Source: Ruminococcaceae bacterium UBA5406 (GTDB taxonomy: Bacteria; Bacillota; Clostridia; Oscillospirales; Acutalibacteraceae). Taken from it: 64,000 nucleotides of DNA. The notes under the pieces are model-generated. The model ran no database searches, was not told the DNA's origin, and saw only the letters and a program-made list of their open reading frames with translations. Positions within the stretch are counted from its first letter, which is position 1; the number at the start of each line of letters is the position of its first letter. Shown here piece by piece: positions 9,001 to 17,850 of the stretch. The translations under genes and the position numbers were made by a program. Location of the stretch: positions 63,328-127,327 of the forward strand of contig DHNW01000027.1 in NCBI GenBank assembly GCA_002407675.1, read 5' to 3'.

Positions 9001-9759
9001 ATGGAGCTGTCAAATTTTACCCTTCGCGAATTGGAAGAAGGCTTTCGGCTGGAGCAGGACGCACGGGCGTACCGGTGCATTTTCTGCGGAAGAATGTTCC
9101 GTATCGGAGAAGTGTATCCCAGCGGCGGGCATTTTTACGGCGCCCGCCTTGCCGCGGAGATCCATCTGGCGGAAGAACATGGTTCGGCGCTGGAAGCCCT
9201 GCTGGAATCCGGCGATCCCCGGCTGAAAATCACCGGGCGGCAGAAACAGCTTCTGCGCCTGATGCACAGGGGCATGCCGGATTCCGGCTGTGCGGCGGAA
9301 ATGGGAGTTTCTCCTTCGACCGTGCGGCACCAGAAATTTGTTCTGCGGGAGCGGGCTAAGCAGGCGCGCCTGTTTCTCGCGGCGTACGAGCTGGCCGCGC
9401 GGAAGGCAGGCGCGGATACGGGCGATCCGCCCGTCCGGGTTCCCGAAACGGCGACCATGACGGACGACCGGTACCTGACGTCGGAAGCAGAGAGCGAGAA
9501 AATCAGGAATGAGTTTTTTTCTTCGCAGAATCCTCTGTGCCTGAAAGCCTTTCCCGCCAAAGAAAAGAAAAAAATCGTTGTCCTTACCCGGATTTCGGAA
9601 CAGTTTGAAAAGGGTCGGGTTTATTCCGAACGGGAGGTCAACGATATTCTGAAACCAATTTTCGCAGATTATGCAACTTTGCGGCGGTACCTGATTGAAT
9701 ACGGGCTGATGAGCCGCACGCCGGACGGTTCGGAATACCGGCTGAACGGAAAGCCATGA
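9001..9759 (+). CDS. DUF2087 transcriptional regulator
   Basis: A 252-residue cytoplasmic regulator. The N-terminus has a CxxC pair (CIFCGRMF) followed by a histidine-containing segment (GGHFYGARLAAEIHLAEEHG), which could hold zinc. A LuxR-type helix-turn-helix follows (MGVSPSTVRHQKFVLRERA). The C-terminus is a DUF2087 domain (FPAKEKKKIVVLTRISEQF ... YATLRRYLIEYGLMSR). The stop overlaps the start of the MFS gene in ATGA, so the regulator and transporter form one operon. It probably controls expression of that transporter. Confidence 0.8.
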   Translation: MELSNFTLRELEEGFRLEQDARAYRCIFCGRMFRIGEVYPSGGHFYGARLAAEIHLAEEHGSALEALLESGDPRLKITGRQKQLLRLMHRGMPDSGCAAEMGVSPSTVRHQKFVLRERAKQARLFLAAYELAARKAGADTGDPPVRVPETATMTDDRYLTSEAESEKIRNEFFSSQNPLCLKAFPAKEKKKIVVLTRISEQFEKGRVYSEREVNDILKPIFADYATLRRYLIEYGLMSRTPDGSEYRLNGKP

Positions 9760-10973
9760 ACCGGAAGGGAAACGTGCTGAACCTCATCCTGAACCGGAGT
9801 GTTTCGCTGTTCGGCGCAGGGATCTATTCCGTTTCGCTTCCGCTGTATCTTCTTCAAGAAACCGGCTCGCTGGCCAAAGCGGGAATTTTCTTCGCGGCGG
9901 CGAGCCTGCCGTCTGTTCTGCTGCGGCCCTTTCTGGGCGTGCCGGTGGAACGGTCAAACCGCAAGCGCATCCTCGTGCTGTGCGATTTTACCTCTTCCGC
10001 TGTTTTTTTCAGCCTGCTCCTGCTGAGCCGGATGGAACTGCTGACGCTGCCGGTTCTGGCGGCGGCCGGGATGCTTCTGAACACCATTTCCGGCTTGTTT
10101 GGGGTTGCCTCCAATGTGATTTTTACGGAGCTGAATGAAAAAGGATCGCTGGAGCAGATGAACGGGCTGAAAAGTTTTTCCGACAACCTGGCGGGAATCG
10201 CTTCCCCGCTGGCCGGGGCATATCTTTTCGGCGCTTTCGGCTTTGCGAGCGTGCTGGCCGCGGTTGGGGCTTCCTATGCCCTTTCGGCGGCGGGCGAATG
10301 CTTTATCCGATACCGGCGGCCGGATAAAACACCCGGTGAAAGCGCCCCGCTGCGGGAACAGTTTCTCGGCGGAGTGCGCGTAATAACCTCCAGCCGGGAA
10401 ATCTTTTCGCTCTTTTTCCTGGTGATGGTGCTGAACTCTTTCGTTGCAAATTCCGATGAAATCATCAATCCCGGTATTCTGGTTCAAAAATACGGCCTGC
10501 CGCAGAAGCTGTACGGACTGTCTTCTTCGTCTTTTGTAGCGGGAACGCTTGCGGCGGGGCTGTTCCTTTTCCGCCGCAGAAATGCGTGTCCCCCACGGCT
10601 GAAAGCGCTGTTTTTGCTGAACAGCGCAGTTATGATGCTGATCGGCGCCGCGTCGCTTCTTTGTTACAATCTGTGCCCGCGCGCGTATTTCCCGATCTTC
10701 CTCACGCTGGAAACGGTGTGCGGGTTCATCACCACCTGTGTGAACGTGCCGCTGATTTCGTTTTTTCAGATTCAGATTCCTGTGGAATACCAGGGGCGTT
10801 TTTTCGCGCTGCTGTCCTTTGCCTCCGGGCTGCTGATTCCCCTCGGTGTGAGCTGGGCCGGGTTCCTTTCGGATCGCGCCGGCGCAGACGCAGCCTATCT
10901 CATCAATAACGCGTGCGTGATTCTTGCCGTGCTGTTCGTTTACCGAAAACGAAAAAACGGTGCGCCGGTTTAA
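9756..10973 (+). CDS. MFS transporter
   Basis: A 405-residue protein with about 12 membrane helices and major-facilitator character. The loop 2-3 motif is degenerate (GVPVERSNRKRIL). It is translationally coupled to the DUF2087 regulator, an arrangement common for drug or metabolite exporters. The gene ends within the last bases of the convergent aroF gene; the two stops overlap by 4 bp. The substrate is unknown. Confidence 0.82.
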   Translation: MNRKGNVLNLILNRSVSLFGAGIYSVSLPLYLLQETGSLAKAGIFFAAASLPSVLLRPFLGVPVERSNRKRILVLCDFTSSAVFFSLLLLSRMELLTLPVLAAAGMLLNTISGLFGVASNVIFTELNEKGSLEQMNGLKSFSDNLAGIASPLAGAYLFGAFGFASVLAAVGASYALSAAGECFIRYRRPDKTPGESAPLREQFLGGVRVITSSREIFSLFFLVMVLNSFVANSDEIINPGILVQKYGLPQKLYGLSSSSFVAGTLAAGLFLFRRRNACPPRLKALFLLNSAVMMLIGAASLLCYNLCPRAYFPIFLTLETVCGFITTCVNVPLISFFQIQIPVEYQGRFFALLSFASGLLIPLGVSWAGFLSDRAGADAAYLINNACVILAVLFVYRKRKNGAPV

Positions 10974-11983
10974 ATTTCCCTTCCGACAGCTTCCGCTACC
11001 CGGCGGGCTTTTCTGACCAGCTCCGTGTAAGCTTCCACGGTCAGCTGCTGAGCCGCGTCACTGAGGGCTGCCTTCGGGTTGGGGTGGACTTCGATAATCA
11101 GGCCGTCCGCTCCGGCGGCGATCCCCGCGAGGGACAGCGGTCCCACATAGGCCGCTTTTCCGGAAGCATGCGACGGATCAATGATAATGGGCAGGCAGCT
11201 CCGCTCCCGTACGACCGGCACGGCGGAAACGTCCAGCGTATTGCGCGTCGCCGTTTCAAACGTGCGGATTCCGCGTTCGCACAGGACGACATTGCAGTTG
11301 CCCTCGCTCATGATGTATTCGGCGGCGTCCAGCCATTCTTCCACGGTGCTGGCGATCCCGCGCTTGAGCAGGACGGGCGTTTTCGTCCGGCCGACCGCTT
11401 TCAGCAGGCGGAAATTCTGCATGTTGCGTGCGCCGATCTGAAATATGTCGCAGTACGGGCCGGCGGATTCAATCTGGTCATGATCCGTGATTTCGGTCAC
11501 AGTCAGAAGGCCGTAGGCGTCGGCGGCTTTCCGCAGGAGCTTGAGGCCCTCCTGTTCCATCCCTTGAAAAGAGTACGGCGAGGTGCGGGGCTTGTATGCT
11601 CCGCCGCGCAGAAACGCCGCGCCGGCCGCCTTGACCCCGGCGGCCGCTTTCATCATCTGTTCTTCGCTCTCCACAGCGCAGGGGCCGGCGATCATGGCCA
11701 GTTTCTTCCCGCCGATCACCTGATCCCCCACGCGCACCGTGCGCCCTTCGGGGACCATTTCGCGGCTTGCCAGCTTGTAGGAGTGCATAATGGGCACCGT
11801 TTTTTCCACGCCGTCCATCAGTTCCAGATTGACGCCGTTCAGTTTTGTCTTGTCGCCCAGCACGCCGACCACGGTTGCCTGCGATCCGGTGGAAAGGTTT
11901 GCCCCCAGGCCGTGCTCCTTTAGCGTCTTTATAACGTTTTCCACGTCCTGCTTCGTGCAGGAACGCTTCATAACAACGATCAT
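10970..11983 (-). CDS. aroF: 3-deoxy-7-phosphoheptulonate synthase (first paralog)
   Basis: DAHP synthase condenses phosphoenolpyruvate with erythrose 4-phosphate, the first shikimate-pathway step. The protein is 337 residues with an N-terminal FL/ACT-like regulatory part. The KDO8P-type catalytic barrel follows, with IAGPCAVES, KPRTSPYSFQG, IGARNMQNF, LLKRG, CERGIRTFE and DPSHASG. I chose ATG at 11983 (MIVVMKR) because GGGAGACGAGG precedes it; a start five codons upstream has no ribosome site. It stands alone, away from the main aro operon, and no leader peptide or terminator is seen upstream. A second paralog is at 53410-54444. Confidence 0.93.
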   Translation of the reverse strand: MIVVMKRSCTKQDVENVIKTLKEHGLGANLSTGSQATVVGVLGDKTKLNGVNLELMDGVEKTVPIMHSYKLASREMVPEGRTVRVGDQVIGGKKLAMIAGPCAVESEEQMMKAAAGVKAAGAAFLRGGAYKPRTSPYSFQGMEQEGLKLLRKAADAYGLLTVTEITDHDQIESAGPYCDIFQIGARNMQNFRLLKAVGRTKTPVLLKRGIASTVEEWLDAAEYIMSEGNCNVVLCERGIRTFETATRNTLDVSAVPVVRERSCLPIIIDPSHASGKAAYVGPLSLAGIAAGADGLIIEVHPNPKAALSDAAQQLTVEAYTELVRKARRVAEAVGREI

Positions 11984-12260
11984 GTCCTCGTCTCCCATTC
12001 ATTCAGATTTCTAAAAGCTATTTTATACTTTAAAGCGCAAAATTACAAGCGGCAATATTCTAGAATTTAAAAATCAGAACAAAAATCAGAACTCAGAATA
12101 TACCTATCAGAGGTTAAGCAATATAAAACAGAATAAAAATAAAATTTATTATATTTATTTATTATAATTATAAATATGAATTAATGGAGCTAATATATGG
12201 AATATACTGTATTTTTAGTAAATATTAACCGGCAGTTCACTGGAAAGGAATGCCTATGCT

Positions 12261-12972
12261 ATGAAAGGTTTAAAATTGGGAATGAGTGTGGTACTGAGTA
12301 TGGCCCTGATCACGGGAGTGACAGGAATAACGCATATTTCCTCGGATGCTTTTGCTGCGGATGGAGCAAAAAGTTTAGAACCTTCCGCCAGCCAAGTATC
12401 AACGGAAGGCCGGCTGACAGTCCCCAAAGGTTCTTTTGTTGACGATCTTACAAAAGAACCTTCCCAGCAGCAACGAAACTGTGAATCCAAATTGCAGCCG
12501 GCTGCGGTAAAAATTCCGTCTCCTGCAAAAAATCTATTTCCGGCGGGCGCCGTATACTATAAACTAAATTCCTGCATCAAAAGATGGAATAAGTCCTAAT
12601 AGTTTATCCTATCCATCAGACTACTATAATCTTACAAGCGGGGATTACCATGGTTCGGTTTCCAATTTAGGCGGTCAGCTTTATACCAATTATTATTTTT
12701 CAACCGGTTCAAATGGAAAATTATTGGTCACAACAAAATTTGAGTCCGACACCGCAATTGGATATTCGTATACGATCAATTGCTATGATCGGACGGACGG
12801 TAACAGGTTAGCCACTTCATGGACGGGAGAAACCGGCACCGAAGGCCATCCGGGAAGAGATTCGATTAGCTTTTACAATCTAAATAAGAGCCATTTTTAC
12901 TTTTTTGGATTTCAAAATAACTCGTCTTACGGAAAAATAAACGGCGATTTGTCCGTTGGATTTCAAGACTAA
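12261..12972 (+). pseudogene. Secreted protein gene split by a frameshift
   Basis: The first part (12261-12599) starts MKGLKLGMSVVLSMALITG, a clear signal peptide ending near AFAADG, with GGAAAGGA upstream. It stops after 112 residues. The next frame is open from 12568 and continues with secreted-protein-like sequence (IPASKDGISPNSLSYPSDYY ... GYSYTINCYDR ... DLSVGFQD) to 12972. Removing one base in the A-rich stretch near 12558-12568 would join both into about 237 residues. I see no slippery signal typical of programmed shifting, so a broken gene or a sequencing error is likelier. The product family is not recognised. The region is AT-rich, unlike its neighbours, and looks acquired. Confidence 0.55.
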
Positions 12973-12986
12973 AGTCTTCGTTACCG

Positions 12987-13018
12987 GCACCGCTGCTCTT
13001 GTGGGCAGCGGTGCTTTT
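12987..13018 (+). terminator. Terminator of the split secreted-protein gene
   Basis: The 10-bp stem GCACCGCTGC (12987-12996) and GCAGCGGTGC (13005-13014) is followed by TTTT, just after the stop at 12972. Confidence 0.8.
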
Positions 13019-13026
13019 GTCACTCG

Positions 13027-13079
13027 AACAAGCGTAGGTGCGAGATGCCGACAGGCATTTCACATTTGCGCTTGTTTTT
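13027..13079. repeat. Long imperfect inverted repeat
   Basis: AACAAGCG (13027-13034) pairs with CGCTTGTT (13069-13076), and most of the bases between pair as well, giving a long hairpin ending in T-rich sequence. It may be a second terminator or a relic of a small mobile repeat. Confidence 0.5.
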
Positions 13080-13135
13080 CGCAATAAGAGGCAGGATTTC
13101 CGTGTTTGTACAAGTGTCGGGCAGAGATTACTGTA

Positions 13136-13164
13136 TTTACGCCGGAAAAATAATGTGGTATAAT
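13136..13164 (+). promoter_or_regulatory. Promoter of the discoidin-like gene
   Basis: TTTACG and TATAAT are separated by 17 bp, about 70 bp before the ATG at 13235. Confidence 0.6.
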
Positions 13165-13234
13165 TTACAGCGTGAATCAGGAATATTTTGTTAAGTTTTT
13201 CTTATCATACCGCGGATGTAACAGGAGGAATTCA

Positions 13235-14059
13235 ATGATGCGCATCACTTTACGGATAAGGAACAAGGCCGGAGACGTCCGGGCGGAAGCCGCCGCGGAA
13301 GATGAAACCAGCCTTGTGTATGACGGGGAATACCAGGAGGGGGATGTGCTGGAAGCAGAAAGCGAAACCCCGGATAGCTTTTTGGTTGTCCGGCTGGATG
13401 ATACGGCAGCCCCCGCTTTGGTTTTCCTGAAAGGAAACCGGTTCGGGTATCCCGTCCCCTTCGGGGAAAAGCGTGTTTCCCTTTCTCCGCGCGCTTTTAT
13501 GGGAGAACGGCACCTGCTGTATGCGCGCCGTGCCTTCCCGGAAGAAGCCGCCGCACGGCGGAACCTCGCGTTCAACCCGCTGGATTTCCACGAAAATAAA
13601 AGCCTGTTTCCCCACGCTTCGGCAAACGTGGAAACGCGCGGCGAAGCCGTGTTTGCCGCCCGAAACGCGATTGACGGGCTGAAGGCAAACCACAGCCACG
13701 GCGAGTGGCCCTACACAAGCTGGGGGATCAACCGCGACCCCAACGCCGCGTTCCGGCTGGATTTCGGCCGGGAAGTCCTGCTGGATGAAGCGGTTCTTTA
13801 CCTGCGCGCCGATTTTCCGCACGACGCGTGGTGGAAACAGGGAACGCTCCATTTTTCGGACGGAAGCGCATTGGAGCTGAGTCTGAAAAAGACGGATGCC
13901 GGGCAGCACTTCCGCTTTCCGGCAAAGAAAGTGGAATGGATCGTCCTGGATCACCTGATCCGGGCGGATGATTCTTCTCCGTTCCCCGCCCTGACGCAGA
14001 TCGAATTCTTCGGACACGAAGCGCCGTCTGGCTCCCGCGGGGAGAATAAGCGCTTCTAA
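13235..14059 (+). CDS. Protein with discoidin (F5/8 type C)-like C-terminal domain
   Basis: A 274-residue protein without a signal peptide. The N-terminal third is a small beta-rich region of unknown type. The C-terminal part reads like a galactose-binding, discoidin-type fold: NLAFNPLDFHENKSLFPHA, ARNAIDGLKANHSHGEWPYT, SWGINRDPNAAFRLDFGR, and a terminal IEFFGHE. Such domains bind sugars. The likely function is carbohydrate binding or processing inside the cell, but no catalytic motif is evident. ATG at 13235 follows ACAGGAGG at good spacing. It has its own promoter and is followed by the glnA promoter. Confidence 0.6.
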   Translation: MMRITLRIRNKAGDVRAEAAAEDETSLVYDGEYQEGDVLEAESETPDSFLVVRLDDTAAPALVFLKGNRFGYPVPFGEKRVSLSPRAFMGERHLLYARRAFPEEAAARRNLAFNPLDFHENKSLFPHASANVETRGEAVFAARNAIDGLKANHSHGEWPYTSWGINRDPNAAFRLDFGREVLLDEAVLYLRADFPHDAWWKQGTLHFSDGSALELSLKKTDAGQHFRFPAKKVEWIVLDHLIRADDSSPFPALTQIEFFGHEAPSGSRGENKRF

Positions 14060-14101
14060 GCCCGCGATCCGCTGACTTTTTTGATTTTCCCGAATTTGTG
14101 C

Positions 14102-14129
14102 TTGCAACTTCGGCGGAAAAAGGTATAGA
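14102..14129 (+). promoter_or_regulatory. Promoter of the glutamine synthetase gene
   Basis: TTGCAA and TATAGA are separated by 16 bp (or TAGAAT by 18 bp). Transcription should start near 14137, immediately before the first leader hairpin. Confidence 0.55.
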
Positions 14130-14138
14130 ATAGAGAAA

Positions 14139-14206
14139 AGCCCGCACGTCTGCGGGTATCCAAAAGGGGACAAAGGGGTCCGACACGGGAGTGCCGGGCT
14201 TTTTTT
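14139..14206 (+). promoter_or_regulatory. Leader attenuator upstream of glutamine synthetase
   Basis: The leader starts with a hairpin CCCGCA-CGTC-TGCGGG (14141-14156). A small hairpin GGAC-AAAGGG-GTCC (14168-14181) follows. It overlaps the 5' arm of a terminator stem (14179-14198, loop GGGA) that ends in seven T. A terminator between promoter and gene means transcription attenuation. The hexaloop AAAGGG has A1 and G4, as in targets of ANTAR antiterminators, but the first hairpin loop does not fit, so this assignment is tentative. Confidence 0.55.
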
Positions 14207-14245
14207 GGCAAAAACGGGCAGGCGCCCCTCAGGGAGGTATGCAAT

Positions 14246-15571
14246 GTGAACCGTTACGGCAAAAATGATATTTTCAGACTGGTGGAAGAGAACGGCGTCA
14301 ATTTTATCCGGCTCCAGTTCACCGATATTTCGGGCACGCTGAAAAATGTGGCAATCACCAAAAGCCAGCTTGCCAAAGCTCTTGAGAATGAATGTGTTTT
14401 CGACGGATCGTCGCTGGACGGCTTCGCGCGTGAAGCCGAGTCCGACATGTGCCTGCACCCGGACTGCGACACCTTTACCATGCTGCCGTGGCGCCCCGCG
14501 CAGTACGGCGTGGCGCGCCTGATTTGTGACGTGTACCTGCCCGGCGGGGAGCCGTTCGAGGGCGATCCGCGCCAGATCCTCAAGCGGCAGGTGCAAAAGG
14601 CGGCCGAGCGCGGGTTCGGGTTCAACGTGGGGCCGGAGATGGAGTTTTTCCTGTTCCAGACCGACGACAACGGCCTTCCCACCACAACAACGCACGATAC
14701 GGCGGGGTATTTTGACCTGGGCACCGGCGACATGGGCGGCGATATCCGCCGCGAGATCTGCCTGACGCTGGAGAGCATGGGGTTCGAAATTGAGGCTTCG
14801 CACCATGAAGCTTCCCCCGGCCAGCAGGAAATTGACTTCCGGTATGACACCGCCCTCCGCACGGCAGACAACATCATGACGTTTAAGATGGCTGCCAAAT
14901 CCATTGCCAAGGCGTCGGGCGCGTACGCCACCTTTATGCCGAAACCGCTTGCCGTAGCGAGCGGTTCTGGGATGCACGTCAACATGTCGCTGACAGACGG
15001 CGGGAAAAACCTGTTTGCTGATCCATCCGATCCGGCAGGATACGGCCTGAGCAAAACGGCGTACCGGTTTATGGCAGGAATTCTGGCGCACGCCGGTGCG
15101 CTTACGGCCGTCTGCAACCCAACTGTTAATTCCTACAAGCGGCTGCTTTCGGGGGATGAAGCTCCGGTCGCCGTGGCCTGGTCGGACCGCAGCCGAAGCC
15201 CGCTTGTCCGTGTGCCTTCCGCGCACGGCAAAGGGGCGCGCATTGAACTGCGTTCGCCGGATCCTTCCGCCAACCCTTACCTGATGCTGGCCTGCTGCCT
15301 GGCGGCCGGGATGGACGGCTTGGAAAAGAAAATGACGCCGCCGCCCGCCCTGGAACGTCTCTGCTCGGGCGGAGACGGAAAAAACCGGCCCTCCACTCTT
15401 CCGCTCAGCCTGAAGGATGCCATAGAGGCCTTCAGGAAGGACCCGGTTGTTTCCGGTGTGCTGGGCCCGCACGCCCTGCGCAGTTATCTCCGGGACAAAG
15501 AAAGCGAATGGGCGTCGTACAGCCGTTCGGTCACGGGATGGGAACTTCGCAAGTATCTTGAAATCTACTGA
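14246..15571 (+). CDS. glnA: Glutamine synthetase type I
   Basis: The enzyme makes glutamine from glutamate, ammonia and ATP. The 441-residue length fits the short GSI-alpha form of Firmicutes. Motifs seen are DGSSLDGFAR (beta-grasp), PEMEFFLF (metal site), HHEASPGQQEIDFRY, SGMHVNMSL, NPTVNSYKRLL and IELRSPDPSANPYL. The start is GTG at 14246 with AGGGAGG eight bases upstream. No adenylylation-type extension is present, so control is by feedback and by the leader attenuator. The next gene, pdxK, is 100 bp downstream without a clear terminator. Confidence 0.95.
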   Translation: MNRYGKNDIFRLVEENGVNFIRLQFTDISGTLKNVAITKSQLAKALENECVFDGSSLDGFAREAESDMCLHPDCDTFTMLPWRPAQYGVARLICDVYLPGGEPFEGDPRQILKRQVQKAAERGFGFNVGPEMEFFLFQTDDNGLPTTTTHDTAGYFDLGTGDMGGDIRREICLTLESMGFEIEASHHEASPGQQEIDFRYDTALRTADNIMTFKMAAKSIAKASGAYATFMPKPLAVASGSGMHVNMSLTDGGKNLFADPSDPAGYGLSKTAYRFMAGILAHAGALTAVCNPTVNSYKRLLSGDEAPVAVAWSDRSRSPLVRVPSAHGKGARIELRSPDPSANPYLMLACCLAAGMDGLEKKMTPPPALERLCSGGDGKNRPSTLPLSLKDAIEAFRKDPVVSGVLGPHALRSYLRDKESEWASYSRSVTGWELRKYLEIY

Positions 15572-15674
15572 GCCGAACTGTTCCGGGCGGATTTTTGCGA
15601 ACTGTATATTTTCGCGCCGCACATATTCCGATATAATAAGAGAAAAAATATCGGAAGAAACGGGGAATTCAAAA

Positions 15675-16526
15675 ATGAAGAGACAAAAACGTGCGCTGGC
15701 CGTTCACGATATCTCGTGCTTCGGCCGCTGTTCCCTTACGGTGGCCCTGCCGGTGCTCTCGGCGGCCGGGATTGAAACCAGTGTCCTCCCAACGGCGGTG
15801 CTTTCAACGCATACCGGCGGTTTCACCGGCTATACGTTCCGGGATCTTACGGAGGATATCCCCGCCATTGCCGCCCACTGGAAAAAGCTCGGCCTGCGTT
15901 TTGACGCGATCTATACCGGATATCTCGGATCGCCCGAGCAGCTGGAGATGGTTTCGCACCTGATTGACGATTTCCGGGGAGAAAACACCCTCGTGTGCGT
16001 CGATCCCGTTATGGCCGACAGCGGAAAGCTGTATCCGGCGTTCGGGCCGGATTTCCCGCACGGGATGGCGCGCCTCTGCGGCCGGGCGGACGTCATCGTG
16101 CCGAACCTGACGGAGGCTGCGTTTCTTCTGGGCGAACCGTACCGCAAAGGCCCGTACGGGAAGGATTATGTCGAGGGGCTTCTGCGGCGCCTTGCCGCGC
16201 TGGGGCCGAAGACCGTGGTGCTTACGGGCGTGTGGTTTGAGCCGAAGACCCTCGGCTGCGCGGTTTACGACGCCGGATCAGACAGTGTAAGCTACGTTAT
16301 GTCCGAACGGATTGGGGGCAGCTACCACGGCACGGGGGACGTTTTTGCCAGCGCCCTGCTCGGTGCGCGGATGAACGGTTTTTCGCCCGCCGACGCCGCC
16401 CGGATCGCGGTGGATTTCACGGTGGAAAGCATCCGCCGCACGCATAGCGCGGGCACGGATGTCCGTTTCGGAGTGAATTTTGAAGCCGGGCTTGCGCGTT
16501 ACGCGCAAAGTCTGGGCTTGGACTGA
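15675..16526 (+). CDS. Pyridoxamine/pyridoxal kinase, PdxY-like
   Basis: This ribokinase-fold kinase phosphorylates pyridoxal-family vitamers for PLP salvage. The 283-residue protein begins with HDISCFGRCSLTVALPVLSA and has THTGGFTGYTFRDLT, DPVMADSGKLYP and the ATP-site anion hole GSYHGTGDVFASALLGA, all typical of bacterial PdxY/PdxK. ATG at 15675 lies after GGGGAATTC. It is near glnA, but no functional link is needed; many enzymes encoded in this window use PLP (IlvA, MetY, CysK). Confidence 0.88.
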   Translation: MKRQKRALAVHDISCFGRCSLTVALPVLSAAGIETSVLPTAVLSTHTGGFTGYTFRDLTEDIPAIAAHWKKLGLRFDAIYTGYLGSPEQLEMVSHLIDDFRGENTLVCVDPVMADSGKLYPAFGPDFPHGMARLCGRADVIVPNLTEAAFLLGEPYRKGPYGKDYVEGLLRRLAALGPKTVVLTGVWFEPKTLGCAVYDAGSDSVSYVMSERIGGSYHGTGDVFASALLGARMNGFSPADAARIAVDFTVESIRRTHSAGTDVRFGVNFEAGLARYAQSLGLD

Positions 16527-16538
16527 TCATAATAAGAG

Positions 16539-17807
16539 GTGTTGACTATCAAAGTACGGACGGAAGCCTTTGACCTGATGCAGAATTATTACCGCACGTT
16601 CCATGACCCGATTATCCGCTGCCTGATCCGCTTTTCGGGCAGGCTGGATGCAGCGGCTCTGGAACGCGCCGTGGATCTTTCCCTCTCCGCCGCGCCGCCG
16701 ATTGCCTGCGGTTTCACCCCAAGGACGCACGGCTGGGTGTACGGCGGCTTTTCAGCGAAAGATATTCTCAGCGTGGAGAAGAGCGGTACTCCGAAAAGGG
16801 AAGAACAAATCCTTCTTTCCAGGCTCAATTTTGAAAAAGGGCCGCAGCTGAAACTGTTTTTAATCCGGGAAGGGGAAGGCGACGCGCTCTGCGCGGTCAT
16901 GAGCCATTTGGTTGCGGACGGGGCGGGCTTCAAGCAGTACCTTTATCTGCTTGCGGATCTTTATTCCCGCTGCGCGGAGAATCCGGATTATCGAACGGCC
17001 CCAAAACCCGGCAGCAGGAGCCTTTCGCAGCTTCTCCGGGGTTACTCTCTCCGCGAGAAGGCAGCTGTTTTTTCGTCCCATTCTGATTATGCCCGATTGG
17101 CTCAGCCCATGCCCATGCTCCTGAAAGGGGACAGGAACCGCCCGTTCCTTGTCCGCCTTGTGCTGGAGGAAGAACCCTTTTCCCGTATCCGGTCTTACGG
17201 AAAAGCACGCGGGGCCACCGTCAACGACTTGCTTCTGACGGCATATGCCCGTGCCCTGCACCGCTGGACCGGCTGCGCCGATATCCGTTTTCCTTGTTTT
17301 GTCGATATGCGTAAATATCTCAAATATCCACAGAAATGCGGAATCTGCAACATGACTTCCCGCTACGGATGCAGGGCGGTGTTTTCCCAGGACGAACCGT
17401 TTGAAGCCACCCTGCAAAAAATCTCGGCGTCCATGTCGCGGCATAAGGGAAGCCCCGGATGCCTGAAAGCCCCGGTTTTGCTGGGGTTTCTGTTCCGGAT
17501 TTTCCCCCGCGCGGTGTTGGCGCGGCTTTCCCCCGTCCTGTTCCGCGCTGCCCCCGTTTCCTTTACCAATATTGGGGTCTTTGAGAAAGGCCGGCTGGTT
17601 TTCGGAGATCGGAAGCCGGAGGACGTGTTCCTTTCCAGCGCCGCAAAATATACGCCAAATTTTCAGGTGGCTGTTTCCACTTGGAACGGACGCTGCTCGC
17701 TGTGCAGCAGCTTTCACGGCACACCGGAGGATCAGAAGCGCATCCGTTCTTTTTTGGGAGAGATGGAGCGGGAGCTTGTGTCCGCCGCCGCGCCCCGGGA
17801 CGAATAA
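16539..17807 (+). CDS. Condensation-fold acyltransferase-like protein
   Basis: A 422-residue protein with the chloramphenicol-acetyltransferase/condensation fold. The catalytic motif is in SHLVADGAG (His123, Asp127, Gly128), an HxxxDG form in which the first histidine of HHxxxDG is Ser. It resembles stand-alone condensation and alcohol acetyltransferase-like proteins that join acyl groups to alcohols or amines. No carrier protein or NRPS gene is adjacent. The start is uncertain: GTG at 16539 or TTG at 16542, both very close to AAGAGG. A start at residue 15 is possible. The substrate is unknown. Confidence 0.65.
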   Translation: MLTIKVRTEAFDLMQNYYRTFHDPIIRCLIRFSGRLDAAALERAVDLSLSAAPPIACGFTPRTHGWVYGGFSAKDILSVEKSGTPKREEQILLSRLNFEKGPQLKLFLIREGEGDALCAVMSHLVADGAGFKQYLYLLADLYSRCAENPDYRTAPKPGSRSLSQLLRGYSLREKAAVFSSHSDYARLAQPMPMLLKGDRNRPFLVRLVLEEEPFSRIRSYGKARGATVNDLLLTAYARALHRWTGCADIRFPCFVDMRKYLKYPQKCGICNMTSRYGCRAVFSQDEPFEATLQKISASMSRHKGSPGCLKAPVLLGFLFRIFPRAVLARLSPVLFRAAPVSFTNIGVFEKGRLVFGDRKPEDVFLSSAAKYTPNFQVAVSTWNGRCSLCSSFHGTPEDQKRIRSFLGEMERELVSAAAPRDE

Positions 17808-17850
17808 GGCCCGAGCCTTTGCCGCATACTAACGCCGGAGGTGGTTGTGT

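Noticed and set aside
13250..15622. A 790-codon minus-strand open frame across the discoidin-like gene and glnA
   Set aside because: It is antisense to two well-supported genes, has no ribosome site and no recognisable domain; it arises from biased third-codon positions.
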